64,000 nt of DNA from Galeopsis tetrahit (taxonomy: Eukaryota; Streptophyta; Magnoliopsida; Lamiales; Lamiaceae). This document shows, one piece after another, positions 12,394 through 26,200 of the stretch (within the stretch, counting starts at the first letter, position 1; every line of letters begins with the position of its first letter). The position numbers and the translations under genes are program-made. The notes below the pieces were generated by a model. The model had not been told where the DNA came from and did not search any database. It saw nothing but the letters and a program-made list of their open reading frames with translations. The DNA is taken from the NCBI GenBank assembly GCA_963675135.1, contig OY776131.1:28821881-28885880 (forward strand), read 5' to 3'.

Positions 12394-15300
12394 TTATAAG
12401 AAGTAAGAAAGTTGTTCCTTCTTCCTTGAACCACCTTCACCATATGATTCATTCCATTGCTTCAACTCTGTCATTATCGATCCATCCGACGCAAAACTAG
12501 CCGCAACCTGCATTTGCATTTTCACAATTGCCTTAACAAGAAATTAAACACTTAAACCTAGGCCACAGGTGTTGATAATAATATATCAAAGCCCCATCTG
12601 GTTCTGGTTTACAAGGAAAAAGAGAATAATATTGCACCTGTTTTTTTGCTTCTTTAAAATCTTCCATGTCCAATGGCCTGATTTTAATTACCCTTTCCTT
12701 CTTATCTTCATTCTCTACTTTGTTCTCTACTTTGTCTCCAGTCTCCTTCTCAAGCTCAGCACTACACTTATTTTCCTGGTTTAAAGCATATGTGATACAA
12801 ACAGGCGGTTATGCAAAGAAGCAATTAAAAAAAAAAAATCTATTCAGTTAATATAACAACAATACTTACATGATCTTTTACCCTCTCTTGCTTTATCAGC
12901 TCTCTAACTGGTCGGTAAGCAGCAGTTATGCACAAGTTCTATTTCACAATATATTTGTTAGACATTAACAAGATGTGATTAATCTTAATTAACAAAAAAA
13001 ATGTAGTATAAAGTAACCTTTAAATCGCTCCCACTGTATCCTTCCGTCATTTTCGCTAGCTCCAGGAACTCTAATCCTTCATCAACTTTCTCTTTGGACA
13101 ACACTGTCCTTAGTATCTTCTCTCTGTTCTCAACAGATGGTAAACTGACCATGATTCTGAATTTAACATAGAAAGACTTTACTAGTTGTCACTCCTCTGA
13201 ATCTAATAGACTTCATAACACCAGCATGGGACTTATATAGGCAGTGCTCATCACAAAACACTGATACAATATTAAGAGCCCGTTTCGTTGAACTTATAAG
13301 CTCCTTAAAATAACTTATAAGATGTTTAAAAATAAGGCATGTTCCGAGCTTATCATATTGTTTCTCTATAAATCAACTGAAACTTAAACAATTAGCTAAA
13401 ACACAGTACCTTCTCTCAAAACGTCTGATGATTGCTTCGTCAAGATCAAATGGTCTATTGGTGGCAGCAAGAACTAGTATTCTCTCCCCAGGTTTAGTCA
13501 ATAATCCATCCCAATGAGACATGAACTCGTTCTTTATCTTACGCATGGCTTCATGCTCTCCAGCCCTGTTTCGCTGGCCGAGCATGCTGTCAACTTCATC
13601 AACAAATATTATAGTAGGTGAGACCTTAGCAGCAAGAGTGAACAAGGCTCTGACATTCTTTTCATCTTCACCAAACCACTTGGAAGTAATAGTGGACATT
13701 GAAACATTAATGAAGCTTGCTCCAGCTTCGTTAGCTATAGCTTTGGCCAGCATAGTTTTTCCTGTCCCAGGAGGCCCAAAAAGAAGAATACCCCGACACG
13801 GCTTCAAAAGACCACCTTCAAAAAGGTCAGGTCTTCTAAGAGGTAACATCACTAATTCTTGAAGTGATTCCTTTATTTCATCTAAGGCACCTATATCTGC
13901 AAATGTCACACCAATTTCACTTGCTGGGATGACTTCTGGCCTTATGCGCTTTTCGAATTCATTGTCTGGAGGGATTTCCTGCAGCAACCAAGAAAACTCA
14001 TGTGAAATACGAATAGCAAACTGCAAGCAAATGCATGGAACTGGATTATTAGGCCTTACTGGAGCTTTGACAGCTGGTGGATCTTCTTTCTTGCTCTCGG
14101 GTACAACAACAGCAGTTTCAGCTTTCGTTTTAACCTATTAGGGCATGTTTGATAGCAAATACTAATTATCTAAGATTAGGATGATAACTAAACTTTATAA
14201 ATTTTAAAGCATAATCTACCCTTAATCTAAGTTATCAAACAACCAATAAAAATGATATATAGTTAATCTAGATTTAATCTAAGCTATCAAACATGGCCTT
14301 ATGATTTAAAGTCAGATATCTGGCCACATGAAAATATTCTATTCAATCCTATGTTTATAACAATGCTTACCAAGTCAGAACATTCAACCTTAGGCACTGC
14401 AGCTTGTGCTTCAACCTTTAACGTGTTAATTCCAGAAGATTTACCGTCCTGGAATAGACTCAACCCACGGGACAGACTAATGCAAGGCAAAGGCAATAAG
14501 TTAGCAGTTACAATACAGATTCAAAAATAAAATAAAAAATCCTCGAGAATTACTAACCTCGCTGATGAAATAATAAGTTTCCCATTTCTGTAATCAGGTT
14601 CCTTTGTACTCATCAGATGGTATGAGATAGCTGATACCACAATTTCTTCTATGTATCTGCTAAGAACAATTGTGTCTGCCATACAGATAGAATCCAGATC
14701 ATCGCAGTCAATATCATTAGCAGCAAGTACCTCAACTATATGATTTTTATTATCCTTGTATTGGATCATCTTCATATCTTCCTCCAGCTGAGACTTCCAG
14801 CTTACAAGATGAATTTCATCCCCTGGGGGCCTTATTTCAATGTTGTAAGGGAATATAGAAGAAATTTCCTCATCAACTTCACGGAAATCATTGTCGGGGT
14901 CAACTGTTCTTGAACCAAGGATTAATATGGATCCAGATAATTGCTTCAACATTTTCTGAAACAGGATATATGCTCTCTGTGATTTGCAGAGGAGGTTCTC
15001 AACATCCCTAAGATAAAGGACAACAGGACAGTCTTTTGATGTTTGGACAAGAACCTGCACGACAGTTGATAGAAGGGTAACAAAACTGTCATATAAAAAT
15101 TTAAAAAGCAGGAATACTTATACCTTGTAAAGTGTCTGTATGAAAAGCTTCTCATCAAAACACCAGTTGCTGGTGCGCTTGTGTGGAACTGAACAGTGAA
15201 GAAGATCATAATGAAGTAAGAAAAAAAGAGACCTCTAATGCTACAAAATAGCCCTTCATATTCACACTATGATGCACTTTCCACTATATTTTTTTTTTTA

Positions 15301-18300
15301 TCTGAGTTGGTTAATTCGAACCTGATTTAGCAGACCTACTAATCAAGCCAAGACTATCAATGTTTACTGCAGAAGAAGCATTTCTGCGTAGCTTTGCGGA
15401 GTTTTCTTGTGCACTGCACATATAAAGCATCACATAACGAAAAATACAAAGCATTGAATCAATTATGCAACATAGAGAGAAATCTCCGGTACAAACATTG
15501 ATTTAAGATCAACTCCGCTGCTTTGCCTTCGTAGTGAACCTGCAATTAAACAAAATTATGATCAACATTGTCATATAAAGCACATGCATCATACTTGGTA
15601 TCCAACACATAATCATCCAGCATGCCATTCAGAGGTATAGTGTGTGAAGTTTTGCCTGAATTAATCATGGGGCCTCCACTGATAAATATCACACAATCTA
15701 GCGAAAAATTTCTTTTTTACATGCAAAATTCAACCTCCAAATAATGTAAGTAAAAGACAAGCAAAAAACCACTTCTCATTAAAGAATAATATGACATCAT
15801 TCTAGAATGTTGTTAACAAGTTACAGATCATAAGAGATAAAAGCTACAGAGAAAATATCTAGTTGAGATGGAAATTCAAATTGAACAGGAAAGATAAAAA
15901 AGGAACAGTCCTTTTGCAACATAAGAGAGAAAAACGAATATATTTTTTGGTGTTTTCTAGCTCATTTAGCTATCAGAAACAATAAAATTTACCCACTCTT
16001 ACCTTTATTATCCTCCTTTGGTGGAAGTAAAGAAATTGATCCAAGTAAACCAGACATTCTGCCCAATGTTGTTTCAGATATAGACCTTTTAAAAGACTAC
16101 AACAAGAGATGTTAGCAATTCACAAGCTATATGCTAACTTTATGCATAGGAAGGCAGAGTGTTAGTAAGACAAGAATAGAGTAATGAACATATTTGTTCC
16201 ACTAAACAGGGAGGAAGTAATAAATAGGGCTGTTGAACTTACAGTTTCTCTATTAGGCGAACCATATTTGCTCAGCATCTGCTCAAATAAGACCATTCAA
16301 AGATCAGAAGAAGAAAACACACACAAAAATCCTAGCTCCAGCAATCAATCAGCAGTGAAAACTCAAACACCATCCACTTACCTTTAGAGAAAAATCATTA
16401 ATATCTAATAACAACAACTTCGCTTCAAAATAGTGAGCTAAAGCCTTAGCAAGCATTTGCTGGTACAACTCTGAGAGAAAATACATCAACCATAAATGAA
16501 ACATAATTCAACAAGATCCAAAAAACAACTTGAACAACTTACCAGCAGGACCAGAGAGCAAAATTGTACGACTTGCTGGAGCGAGGTTTCTTGTATGCTT
16601 AGTGAAATCGCCTTTTTTCAAATGAACAAAAGCAGCACTAGTTAATAAGACCCTTGTCTGTTCACTGCAATTGATCAGGAAAAAAAATTAGTTTAGCCAT
16701 ACTCTAGGCAAATTTCAGTAAGAGTAGTTCCAGCAAGTGCATTTTGACTATATCAGCAGTTTAAACATCTAATTATTAGAAGGGGGAGGAGTTTCAGGTC
16801 TTGTAGCCATAAATAAGACAAGGGGAATAACTTTGGTGAAACATAGGATAAGGATTTTCTTCTCAAAAACAATAGTAGCACAACTCTAATTATGCACGAC
16901 TTATCCCTCACGAATCTAGATCTGTGAAATGGAAAAATTCACACTCACAAATACCACAACTTATGAATTTGTTAGAACTTATGTTATCTTTTATCCTTTC
17001 CATCACATCTTCTATAGTGTAGGACATCTTATTGATGATCCGATCTTAAACCATCCATTAATATCACTAAATTCAATATGCTTATTAACTAAAACAATAC
17101 AAGCACTGTAAATTTGTTTGAATCCTAGACGGTGTAGTAGAATAATCTCAGTACTAATCACTTGGTCGTATGAAAGATTAGTCTAGTATTATCGGTGAAT
17201 CTTAAATTTTCTATAAGTCCAAGGAAACTAAGGTCCCCTCTTCATTCTCTAATTCTTCTAATAATGGGAATATTTTCAATTATATCTATTTTATGTTGAA
17301 TAATTGTAATTCTAAATATGATACTCCCTCCGTTCTACAATAAATGTTGTTTTAGCTTTTTTTCTCTTGTACACAAATAAGTGTTGTTTTAGAATTTTTA
17401 CACTCTTTATTCCCATTATGCCCTCTAATTTAAAAATTATTTGAGACAAACTTGGAAATAATTGAAAATGATTGGTTTAAATTTTTGGAAAGATTTGAAG
17501 GGAATTAATGTAATTAAAATCTTCCTTTATTATTTAAGGATTTACTTGTCAATACATACCCTTTCTTAATTCCAACAAATTTCATGAAAACAACCCTTAT
17601 TGTAGAACGGAGGGGGTATATCATAAATTAGAATGCAAATTTGAGAACCATATCTTTATACCAGATATCCAAATATTATAACAAGATATTAGAAGTATTT
17701 CAGTTGATATGGCAGTTATAGCTTTGTTTATTATGCAGAGACAATTAATTACTCATGATCTGATGATTATCTATGGATGAGCAGAATTAAAAAGTCGTCA
17801 ATCATGCACAAACATTCAGAGTGCACTTTCTATATCAAAATAGGGTGTAATTTACCATTAAATACACTTAAAACTAGGAGTTTAGTTAACCTGTACTAGC
17901 ATATCTCTATGCTGAACAATAATCGAAAACGATAAATTTCAATATAGAGATACACACTCCAATTAACTATTTCAAATATGGTGTGAGCCACCAAGAGTTT
18001 GTAAACAAAGGGGTTTAAAGCCTACACGAAGATAATTGTAAAAACTCAGGTGGAGAAACAACAATCACACGAGTTGGCTTCAGAAAAATAAAATAGTGTA
18101 AACAGAGATAAGATGAAATGATTTAAGCATATTTTCATGTAAATAGCAACTGATACTGTTTCATCAATCAGAAATCCATAACATACACAATATAGTAGGC
18201 ATAAAGTGGAAAAAGGAAGGAAAAATTAGGGTGATTTAATTACCTTAAATAGTAGGGAAACTTATCGAATGTAACACTGCTATCCTGTCCATTACAAAGG

Positions 18301-18458
18301 TGATTCAACATCTCCTGTTCCATTGCATGTAGTGTAACGCCGGTGGTGGCGCCACCTGTCCAATTGTTGACAGCGTGGGATCCCGACGCAAGGCCCAGCC
18401 CTACTCCGACTCCTATCCCCACGCCCAACGCCGACATTAACATATGTTTCGATTCCAT
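12394..18458 (-). CDS. AAA-type ATPase (DAA1/At4g28000-like family)
   Basis: Sixteen exons: 18244-18458, 16543-16664, 16382-16470, 16243-16278, 16003-16096, 15497-15539, 15322-15413, 15124-15188, 14558-15054, 14371-14476, 14060-14134, 13410-13978, 13018-13156, 12870-12938, 12638-12775, 12394-12507. They total 2463 nt with consistent phase, giving 820 aa, the family's usual length. The N-terminus is Gly/Val-rich and may insert in or bind a membrane (SALGVGIGVGVGLGLASG). A first, AAA-like but Walker-poor module follows (TRNLAPASRTILLSGPAELYQQ, LYLRDVENLL). The C-terminal AAA domain has Walker A GPPGTGKT (about residues 546-553), Walker B IIFVDEVD (about 601-608), TNRPFDLDEAIIRRFERR, and ends in KEQLSYFL. 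The founding relative is a DUO1-activated ATPase; the substrate is unknown. A MITE abuts the exon 11 acceptor. Confidence 0.95.
14141..14298. mobile_element. Tourist-like (PIF/Harbinger-related) MITE at an intron-exon border
   Basis: 158 bp with inverted ends GGGCATGTTTGATAGC and GGCCATGTTTGATAGC and an exact TTA duplication (14138-14140, 14299-14301). Read on the minus strand of the AAA-ATPase gene, it ends six bases before exon 11, and its duplication forms part of the TAATAG acceptor. The ends resemble the left end of the Harbinger element at 4241. Confidence 0.9.
17324..17616. mobile_element. Stowaway-type MITE in AAA-ATPase intron 1
   Basis: The ends CTCCCTCCGTTCTACAATAA and its inverse (CCCCCTCCGTTCTACAATAA) match at 19 of 20 positions. 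TA duplications lie at 17322-17323 and 17617-17618. It is 293 bp long and noncoding. Confidence 0.9.
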
Positions 18459-20347
18459 TTCTTCTCAACTCTCTCCCTCAAATATATATATCCACTTGTA
18501 AAAGAGAAAAAAAAAAAAAAATAGATCACGTAATAAATAAAAAGGAACACCAATTTCTATGAGGCTACAATAGATATAAACACGAAATATGATCCGATTG
18601 TGTAAACTTTTGAACGAAAACGCACTCGTCAATTCCGGCTATTTTTTTTTTGTAAAAACAAGTGCGTATTTCCTTCCAAACGTAGCAGCGGAGAGTTTTC
18701 AGGCGTTTTGAAAATTGTTTTGCAGGGCGGTGGTGAGAGACGGCGGCGGAGATGTGTGAAAGCGGTGGCGGTGGTTAGTTTGTTTCTAGAAATAGAGACG
18801 CGGTTGTTCCCTCCTCCCGCTTTACAAGGCAAGGCATGAAATTTTATAGAGTTTGATGGATGAGGTGGACGGTTAGGATTGAGCTGTGCTGTATGATTAC
18901 AAAAAAAATATTTGGAGTGCGTGCGCCGAAGCGAGTACCAATCGAATTTCTTCGAAACTAATAAATAAATGGCACCCTTATCCTTTACCTCTATTTTTGG
19001 CAAACTGTCATCCCCTTCCATCACTGTGCTGCTGCTACTACTGACTCGACTCTTCCCCTTTAATTAGTACTCCATCGTTATCGTTAGCCTTCATCCATTT
19101 TTTATACTATATAATCATTACTCTTCTGTCATTAATGACTTACACTATTTGATTGACACATTTTTTACGAAAATAAAATTTAGTGGTTTCAGTTATTATA
19201 TTCTATCAATTTAGTGGTTTCAGTTATTATATTCTATCAATATTGATCACCGTTAGTTAATTTGTCATTTGACTAACGAAGAAAGAGTTTTGAGCACAAA
19301 ATTTTTACAAAACTACATTAAAAAATTATAATGTATTTTCTAGAACTAATGAAATTTTATACTCTAATTTTTATTTTATTTTTAACCATTGTATGTTTTC
19401 CAATTCTTTGTTTCATATTGAATTTGTATAATAATTGGGGATAGAAACTTATTTCAATTCATTTCCCTATTTATAATTATTGGAGCATATTTTGTGGTAA
19501 AGATTAATTGTAAAAAATTTTCTAAAATTATCCATTAAGAAAATTTTATAAACTTATTTTTCATTCCAAATAATTTTCTATTAAAATCATTATTGGAGAT
19601 TTTTGAAATGTTAGTCAAACAATTGGGCATTTGAAATGAATTGAAATAAGTTTCTATCTCCTAAGTTTCTCATTTCTCATATGTAAAATAAAAGGTAAAC
19701 AGGTTAATTGTTCTAGAAGATGCATCGGAATTCCTTCGGACAGTATATGTACTTAATTTTTGTGACTGAGATTCTTCAATGGGTATTTCTTCACGGACCT
19801 CCATTAGGTGCTTCTGTTTTTATTTCATTAGTTCTGAAAAGATGCATGAGAATTTTACTTCGCCCCGTCACGTGCTACTATTCATTTTAAATATTTATCT
19901 CTCTCTATTATGTACTTTGAGCCCTCCTTTTCATTTAAATATTTATTTTAAATAGTCACTTTTTTTTTTTTGACAAGGTATTTTAAATATTCACTTAATT
20001 TGTTGTAAATGTGTAACAAAGTTGTTTTAAGAAAATAATATATTTAATTTTTCATTTTCTTTCTTAGTATTACATTGGTGAGAGATTGAACGCGAATATA
20101 GTAGGCAAATTATTTTTTGCTAGTATATTGTAATCTCGTATTTAAATAGCTCAGGTTTCTTTTTCCAAAGGATAAATGGATAAATTGCGGCCAAGCGATG
20201 CATGAAGATCCACTCTCTTATCATCTTCAAACAAACCAAAATTCATCAATTAAAGAAAAAAAAGGAATGAATTAATTAATAAATTTGTAGATTATATTTA
20301 ATTTTAATTCTTCTTATTACTCATCCAAAAACTTACACATTGTTACA
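18459..20347. other. AAA-ATPase promoter region and AT-rich spacer
   Basis: 18459-19060 holds the 5' UTR and promoter; a 131-codon open frame at 18629-19024 (-) has no recognisable protein features. A 33-bp unit (TTTAGTGGTTTCAGTTATTA...) is repeated in tandem near 19180-19245. Just after it, a short stretch with CGTTAGT and GAGTTTTGAGC resembles the inner part of the fold-back element at 20357, suggesting a worn relative. Confidence 0.5.
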
Positions 20348-20356
20348 AAAATTCAT

Positions 20357-21236
20357 GGGAAAATATCACTTTTGGTCACTGAACTTTACCACTTTTCAGA
20401 TTTGGTCACCCACATTTAATCACTATCAAAATTGATCACTCACTTATTATTTTTTATCAATTTTGATGCTGCTGTTAGAAAATCCGTCATTACTAACGGA
20501 GAAAATGTTTTGAGCGTGAACTTTTTTTTGACATCATTTTCCCTCCTTTAATTCCTAAAACCTAAACCCCGCCCAAACCCCAATTTTATTTTATTTTCAA
20601 TTTTTACTAGAATTTATCATAGGGTGGTGTGTGACTAAGAAATAAAAATCCACAAATAGAGTGATTTTGAGTTTTTACAAAGAACTGGAGATGTCTAAAA
20701 AGAAACTTCTGCACCCCAATTATGTCATTATATTTATCTGTTAGAGACTGGAAAGAGTTTGGTAATCATCAAATGTTTTAGAAGATGCATGAGAATTCTC
20801 TAACAAATAAATATAATAACATAATAATTTAGCAATATAAAAAAAATTTAATATTAAATTGAAATAAAAAATACATATTGTACATACTTGTATTGGGGTA
20901 CAGAAGTATTCTGGTTCGTACATCTCCAGTTCTTCGTACAAACTCAAAATCACTCTATATTTGTGGATTTTTTTATTTCTTAGTCACACACCTCAGTAAA
21001 AATTGAAAATAAATTGGGATTTGGGGTTTAGGTTTTACGAATTAAAGGAGGGAAAATGATGTCAAAAAAAAGTTCACGCTCAAAACCTTTTCTCCGTTAG
21101 TAATGACGGATTTTCTAACAGCAGCATCAAAATTGATAAAAAATAATAAGTGAATGACCAATTTTGATAGTGATTAAATGTGGGTGATCAAATCTGAAAA
21201 ATAGTGAAGTTCAGTGACCAAAAGTGATATTTTCCC
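20357..21236. mobile_element. Fold-back Mutator-like element with long inverted arms and 9-bp duplication
   Basis: Two inverted arms of about 335 bp (20357-20692 and 20924-21236), roughly 90 percent alike by eye, surround an AT-rich loop of about 230 bp. The ends read GGGAAAATATCACTTTTGG and its inverse. The flanks are an exact 9-bp AAAATTCAT (20348-20356, 21237-21245). No transposase is present. Long arms with a 9-bp duplication fit non-autonomous TIR-MULEs. Confidence 0.9.
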
Positions 21237-21484
21237 AAAATTCATCTTTATTATTTTGCAAAAACTTGCGCAAGATGGAAACCATTTAATATGGAAGAAT
21301 TTGTTTTTAGTAAAAATTGAACGGAGACATGTGAAATGGATGAATGAGCTCTAATACAGTAATACATACCATAAAACTAAATTGTCTTATCTAAAAGTTC
21401 AAATTTGTAAAAGGGTGTGAAATTAATTTATTTATATTAATAATTTCTTAATAATTAATTCATTACTTATAAATATTATAACAT

Positions 21485-21715
21485 TATGTCCAAGGGAAAA
21501 TATCGTGAAATATGCGGATATATGGCAAATTCCAAATTTGCGATATAAATATTGGGGTCTAATGTATTTTTTTCCGGGTATCGCGGATATATCGTGAAAT
21601 ATCGCTAAATATCGATGTCGATATTGTTCAATGGTAGTGTAAAATTTGTCGGGAATCGAAAAATATCGCGGATATATCGCACGATATCGCACAATATCGC
21701 AAAATCTGAAAAAAT
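21485..21715. repeat. ATATCG-rich simple/satellite-like repeat
   Basis: It contains many copies of ATATCG and the longer ATATCGCGGATATATCG at 21577 and 21663. A related ATATCG-rich stretch lies at about 28560-28700. Function and element class are unknown. Confidence 0.5.
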
Positions 21716-21871
21716 TGCAAACTTATTTAAAATTTTATTTTTATATGTATGAAATTATATATTTTTTTTTATTTATAATAGTGCAAGAAAATATATTCTC
21801 AATTCACCTTATATATTTAATATTTTTTTTGCATAATTATATTTTAAATTACTATAATGTGATGAGTTAGT

Positions 21872-22161
21872 ATCAATGTTGTTTGGACAAATATGTCATT
21901 TCACCTACTATATTTGAACACTATAACTCATCATTTTGATATTATTTGTATTTTATCATATATATTTAATCATTTTGTATTGTAGTGTGTTGTCAATTAG
22001 TTTTCGTCACCCAGTATTTAATTGTATTTAATCAATGTTATTTGGACAAAAATGACATTTCACCTACTATATTTGAACCTCATATGTCATCATTTTGATA
22101 TTAATTGTATTTTATTTTGTATTGTACTATGTTGTCAATATTTTTCGTCAGTCAGTATTTA
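21872..22161. repeat. Diverged tandem duplication, period 159 bp
   Basis: A block starting ATCAATGTTGTTTGGACAAA (21872) recurs at 22031. Both copies carry CATTTCACCTACTATATTTG and end near CAGTATTTA. They are noncoding. Confidence 0.75.
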
Positions 22162-22338
22162 TATGAGTTTTTATTTATATGTTTGTTTTAAACATATACT
22201 TTTATTGGGTTTTAATGGAATACATGCATCATAGTATGTTATAATAATCTCTAAAATTTCATGTTAAATTTTCAAGATTTTAATTAATAAATTTTTCGTC
22301 ATTTTTTCAATTTTTTAACGATATCGATATATCTGTAA

Positions 22339-22560
22339 AATTTCATCCTTGGTCAAATCAACACGGGAGACTAGCAAACCATCTACTATAACAGAGAGCG
22401 ACATTTTCATCCTTGGTCAAATCAACACGGGAGACTAGCAAACCATCTACTATAACACGGGAGACTAGCAAACCATCTACTATAACAGAGAGCGACATTT
22501 TCATCCTTGGTCAAATCAACACGGGAGACTAGCAAACCATCTACTATAACAGAGAGCGAA
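22339..22560. repeat. Composite tandem repeat (64-bp unit with an inner 29-bp repeat)
   Basis: The unit TTTCATCCTTGGTCAAATCA... starts at about 22341, 22405 and 22498. The middle copy has an extra 29-bp block containing ACGGGAGACTAGCAAACC. The copies are nearly identical, so the expansion is recent. Confidence 0.9.
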
Positions 22561-23255
22561 TAAACACCGTACCCTCGCGCATAAATACTTTTTGATCAAA
22601 AAATTAATTGAGATATTTTAGGTAATTTAATAAGATATAAAGTGAATTTAGTGAATTGTAAAGTAAAATGTAGATAAAAAATGAGTAATAATTTTATAAA
22701 TAAAATAATATTGGAAGAGTATTAATTTTGTGAAATATTTTCATATTGAAAATTTGGAAGTGAGCAAATAATCTTGAAAATTGGGACGTCTAAACAAAAA
22801 AAGTATACGAGTAATCACGGGACGGGAGGAGTACTTAACTATTATAAAAAATTACTAAATGCAACTTAAAAGTAGATACCTTTTTGTTAAAGAACAAGTT
22901 TGATGTAGGAAATGATTATGAAATTTATTCTCTTTTATTTCCCAAGTTCTGTTTCAAGTCCAAAAATCTTTACAAATCGCTGGAATATAAAGAGAGACTA
23001 ATTTTTGCAGAATACATCGAACTAAAACCTATTTAATTACAACATGCAATAAGAAAAAAATTATAGATGCATTAAATCTTACAACATAAGGATTGCAGTA
23101 CGTTTATTCCACTTGATTCAAACCCCTTCACTGAGCCAAGAACAAATTTGCCACATTGCTTCAATTTATCCATTTGATTTCGATTTTGCAGCAGCGACGT
23201 TCTTCCACCTTTACTCAAGAAACCCCAATGTTGTATGGATTAGAATGTGAGTGTT
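22561..23255. other. Spacer and 3' region of the CPBP gene
   Basis: AT-rich DNA; no coding feature or mobile element ends were recognised. The rightmost few hundred bases probably hold the 3' UTR of the CPBP protease gene. Confidence 0.4.
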
Positions 23256-26200
23256 TCATTTCATCAAATCCAAGAAAACGAACCCGTTCCACAGACTATG
23301 CAACAGCATGGACGGCAGCAGATTCCTCGATCTCGTATAGCTTACGCCCATCACAACCCCTAGAAAAATTAGTGGCAGCATTCTTTGTACATTAAAATGT
23401 GCCAAAGCAAAGGCAACTGAGCTCACTAAGATCGAGCCCCAAACGGGCATGTACTTAGTCAAAGAAGGTAGAAGAAAACCCCGGAATACAATTTCCTCCC
23501 ATAAAGGAGCACATACAACTAGTACAAGGGCGTATAGAGCCATTGCAATAGGATCACGAGCCATTATTGACTGCTCTACACTAGAGAGTGTGACGGGAGT
23601 AGATTGAAGAACGGGCAATAAATCGAGGTTGAATTGTGAGAGACGATTGACCAATGGGAACATGAAGCATCCAAGTAAAACGTCAGTTATCCAGGAACCT
23701 TTAAGGCTAAATTTGAACCAATCGGGTGGAAGGGGACGGAAACGAGACAGACAGCGATGGAGAATTAAAATTCCAGCGAGGCCTTCGGTGACATCTGTTA
23801 GGAGACTGAATAAAGCTTGCCCTCTAAAAGTTAAGGATTCCTTGCTGAAGCCAACGATATGAGCTCCAAACGGTATCATCCATGACCCCACGAACCAGAA
23901 TGAGAGAATCCAAAGGAGTGTCACCTATACCACCGTAATTTTATCAAACTGAGAAGGTTTGTTACTATCACCATTATTGAATGAGTAACAATTACTGTCC
24001 AATGAAAACAACTATATTGACCAACTAATACTTTTTAGTAAAACAACTAATACCATTATTGAAAACATAATCCAAATGGTGTATACTACTCTTCAGAAAA
24101 GGAAGCTGAAACAGGTTTGTAAAACTTAGGGGGTGTTTGGTTCAAATTCTTCAATGAGAATTGAGTGTTTTGCTCTAATCTACGAATAAGTGTGGATAAA
24201 AAAATGGTTTTTGGTTGAGGAATAGTGGAATGATTGAGGAGAAATATTATATGAGGGGAGATAGTTAATAAAAATGGAGTAATAATTTAACATATTTTGA
24301 GTCTCATAACCTCATATAAAGTATGATAAAGATGAATTGATCTTTTTTTTTTTTTCCCATTAAACACCACAATTACCCTATATTCATTTCCATTGTCATT
24401 CCCATTGAAGAATTATGAACCAAACGCTCCCTTAGATCTGCACACTATGAAGAACCTTACCTGCAAGATTGTCTCTGCAGTCCAAGGTACAGTCCAGGGT
24501 TTCCCAATTCCTCTAAATTGCGCATCTACAACCTGAAAGAGAAATACGAAAAGTCCTATCATTATGCTTTATTTTAAGTTTATCAATATATCTATGAGTT
24601 GTATTTTTTATGTTAGGACATTTAATGTGGCTTTTATATATCTAATATTGTAATTATGTTTGGACATCAGGGAATATTTGGAACATCCCCCTCAACTTGA
24701 AGCTGATTATCCAGAAGCACCCATATCCTAATACACAAGCAAGACAATGAATGTGTGCAGTTTCAGTGCACAATAAATAGACCCTGGCGTCTAAATCCAC
24801 TAAGGTCTCCAGCATCAGGCATATAATTTTTTTTAAAGACTCTATGAGAAAAGATTGCCCTTCAAAAAACTCTATAATGAGAAAGAGTGCTGACCTTTTT
24901 AAGACTTATAGCCCAATTTCTTCTTTCAACAGGTGGTGTATTGATTTCTGCCTGCTCATACTCATGCAGAAGTTCACCAGCAGACTCTGTATTTGGAGTA
25001 TCAGATGAAGAATCTTCCGGACGAAAGCATGAGATTTTCCATTTCTAACATACAAACAGTCCGGAACTCAATGTAAAAATACTAAATCGTACCTATTAAA
25101 TTAACAAAATAACTAATACTTCTCCATACGCAAATCATGACCATGTTTGAAGAATTCTAACACATTTTTTGGTCAAACAGTTGTGCAAAATAAAACAGCA
25201 ACTCCAAATTCAGATTTTACGATCTTTATTGCAATACAGGAGCATTTATAGTCAATTAAACATTTAATCTGATGATCTTTATAGCATCTTCCTCAGTTTA
25301 ATCAGCATGATCTTTCTCCAATTATATCCGATAACTTTTTCTAAGAATCTCAAGTAGGGTTACTTCTCTTCATTGAGTTTTGTTTGAAATTCTTGGCTAT
25401 GTAGGAGTAGCACAAGCATATATTATTAGTTATTTCCACTTTAACAATCTCGTGCTCTTCACGACTTCACCTTATCGTATCATAGTTTTTTGCTGAGTAA
25501 ATTCCTATTACTTTAAGAATAATTACAATGCAAAGTGGCATAGGACGCTGGAAGATTCCTTACAATAGTACAGCAGTTTTAAGTCTCCTCTATGGTTCCT
25601 ATCTGTTTCTTTTCTATTCACAGATTAATGTAGGTATTTTCAATCAAAACAAAATCTAACTGCTGAGAATAGGTACACCATTTGGTCCCAAATGCTTATT
25701 TAAATTGTCAAACCCAAAGCTAGAGAATTTAGCAATGATAAATTCCCAACCATTAAGTATCAAGAATAACGAATTCTAACAAGAAACTCATTACTAAAGC
25801 CAAGAAAGAAATGAATCCTCATAGCTGAGAATTTGGGGGGTGTTTGCAAAATCAACTAACTGCTTCTAGAATCACTTTTTTTTTTTCAAAAGCTGTGAGA
25901 AGGAGCTTTAAAAATAAGTGATTCTAGAAGCACTTAGTTGTGTTTCAAAACACACCCAAAAAATCATTACATGATTTACATCCTTCCATTGCTATATCTT
26001 TAAGAAGGCAGAGGCTCAAAATAAACCAATTGATTTGACTAGTTTCTCTAACTGAGGTAATGTTATACTTCATGGATAAGCCACACAGATGGGTCCATAG
26101 TTCAGAAACAAAAGAAGATTGAAATTTTTTCATAAAACACAAAACAGACATCATATGCATGTGGATACAGGAAATGTGTGTTTTTTTGCAACGTAGATCG

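Noticed and set aside
18629..19024. 131-codon open frame upstream of the AAA-ATPase gene
   Set aside because: No homology or domain recognised; it occupies the gene's promoter/5' UTR and lacks supporting splice structure.
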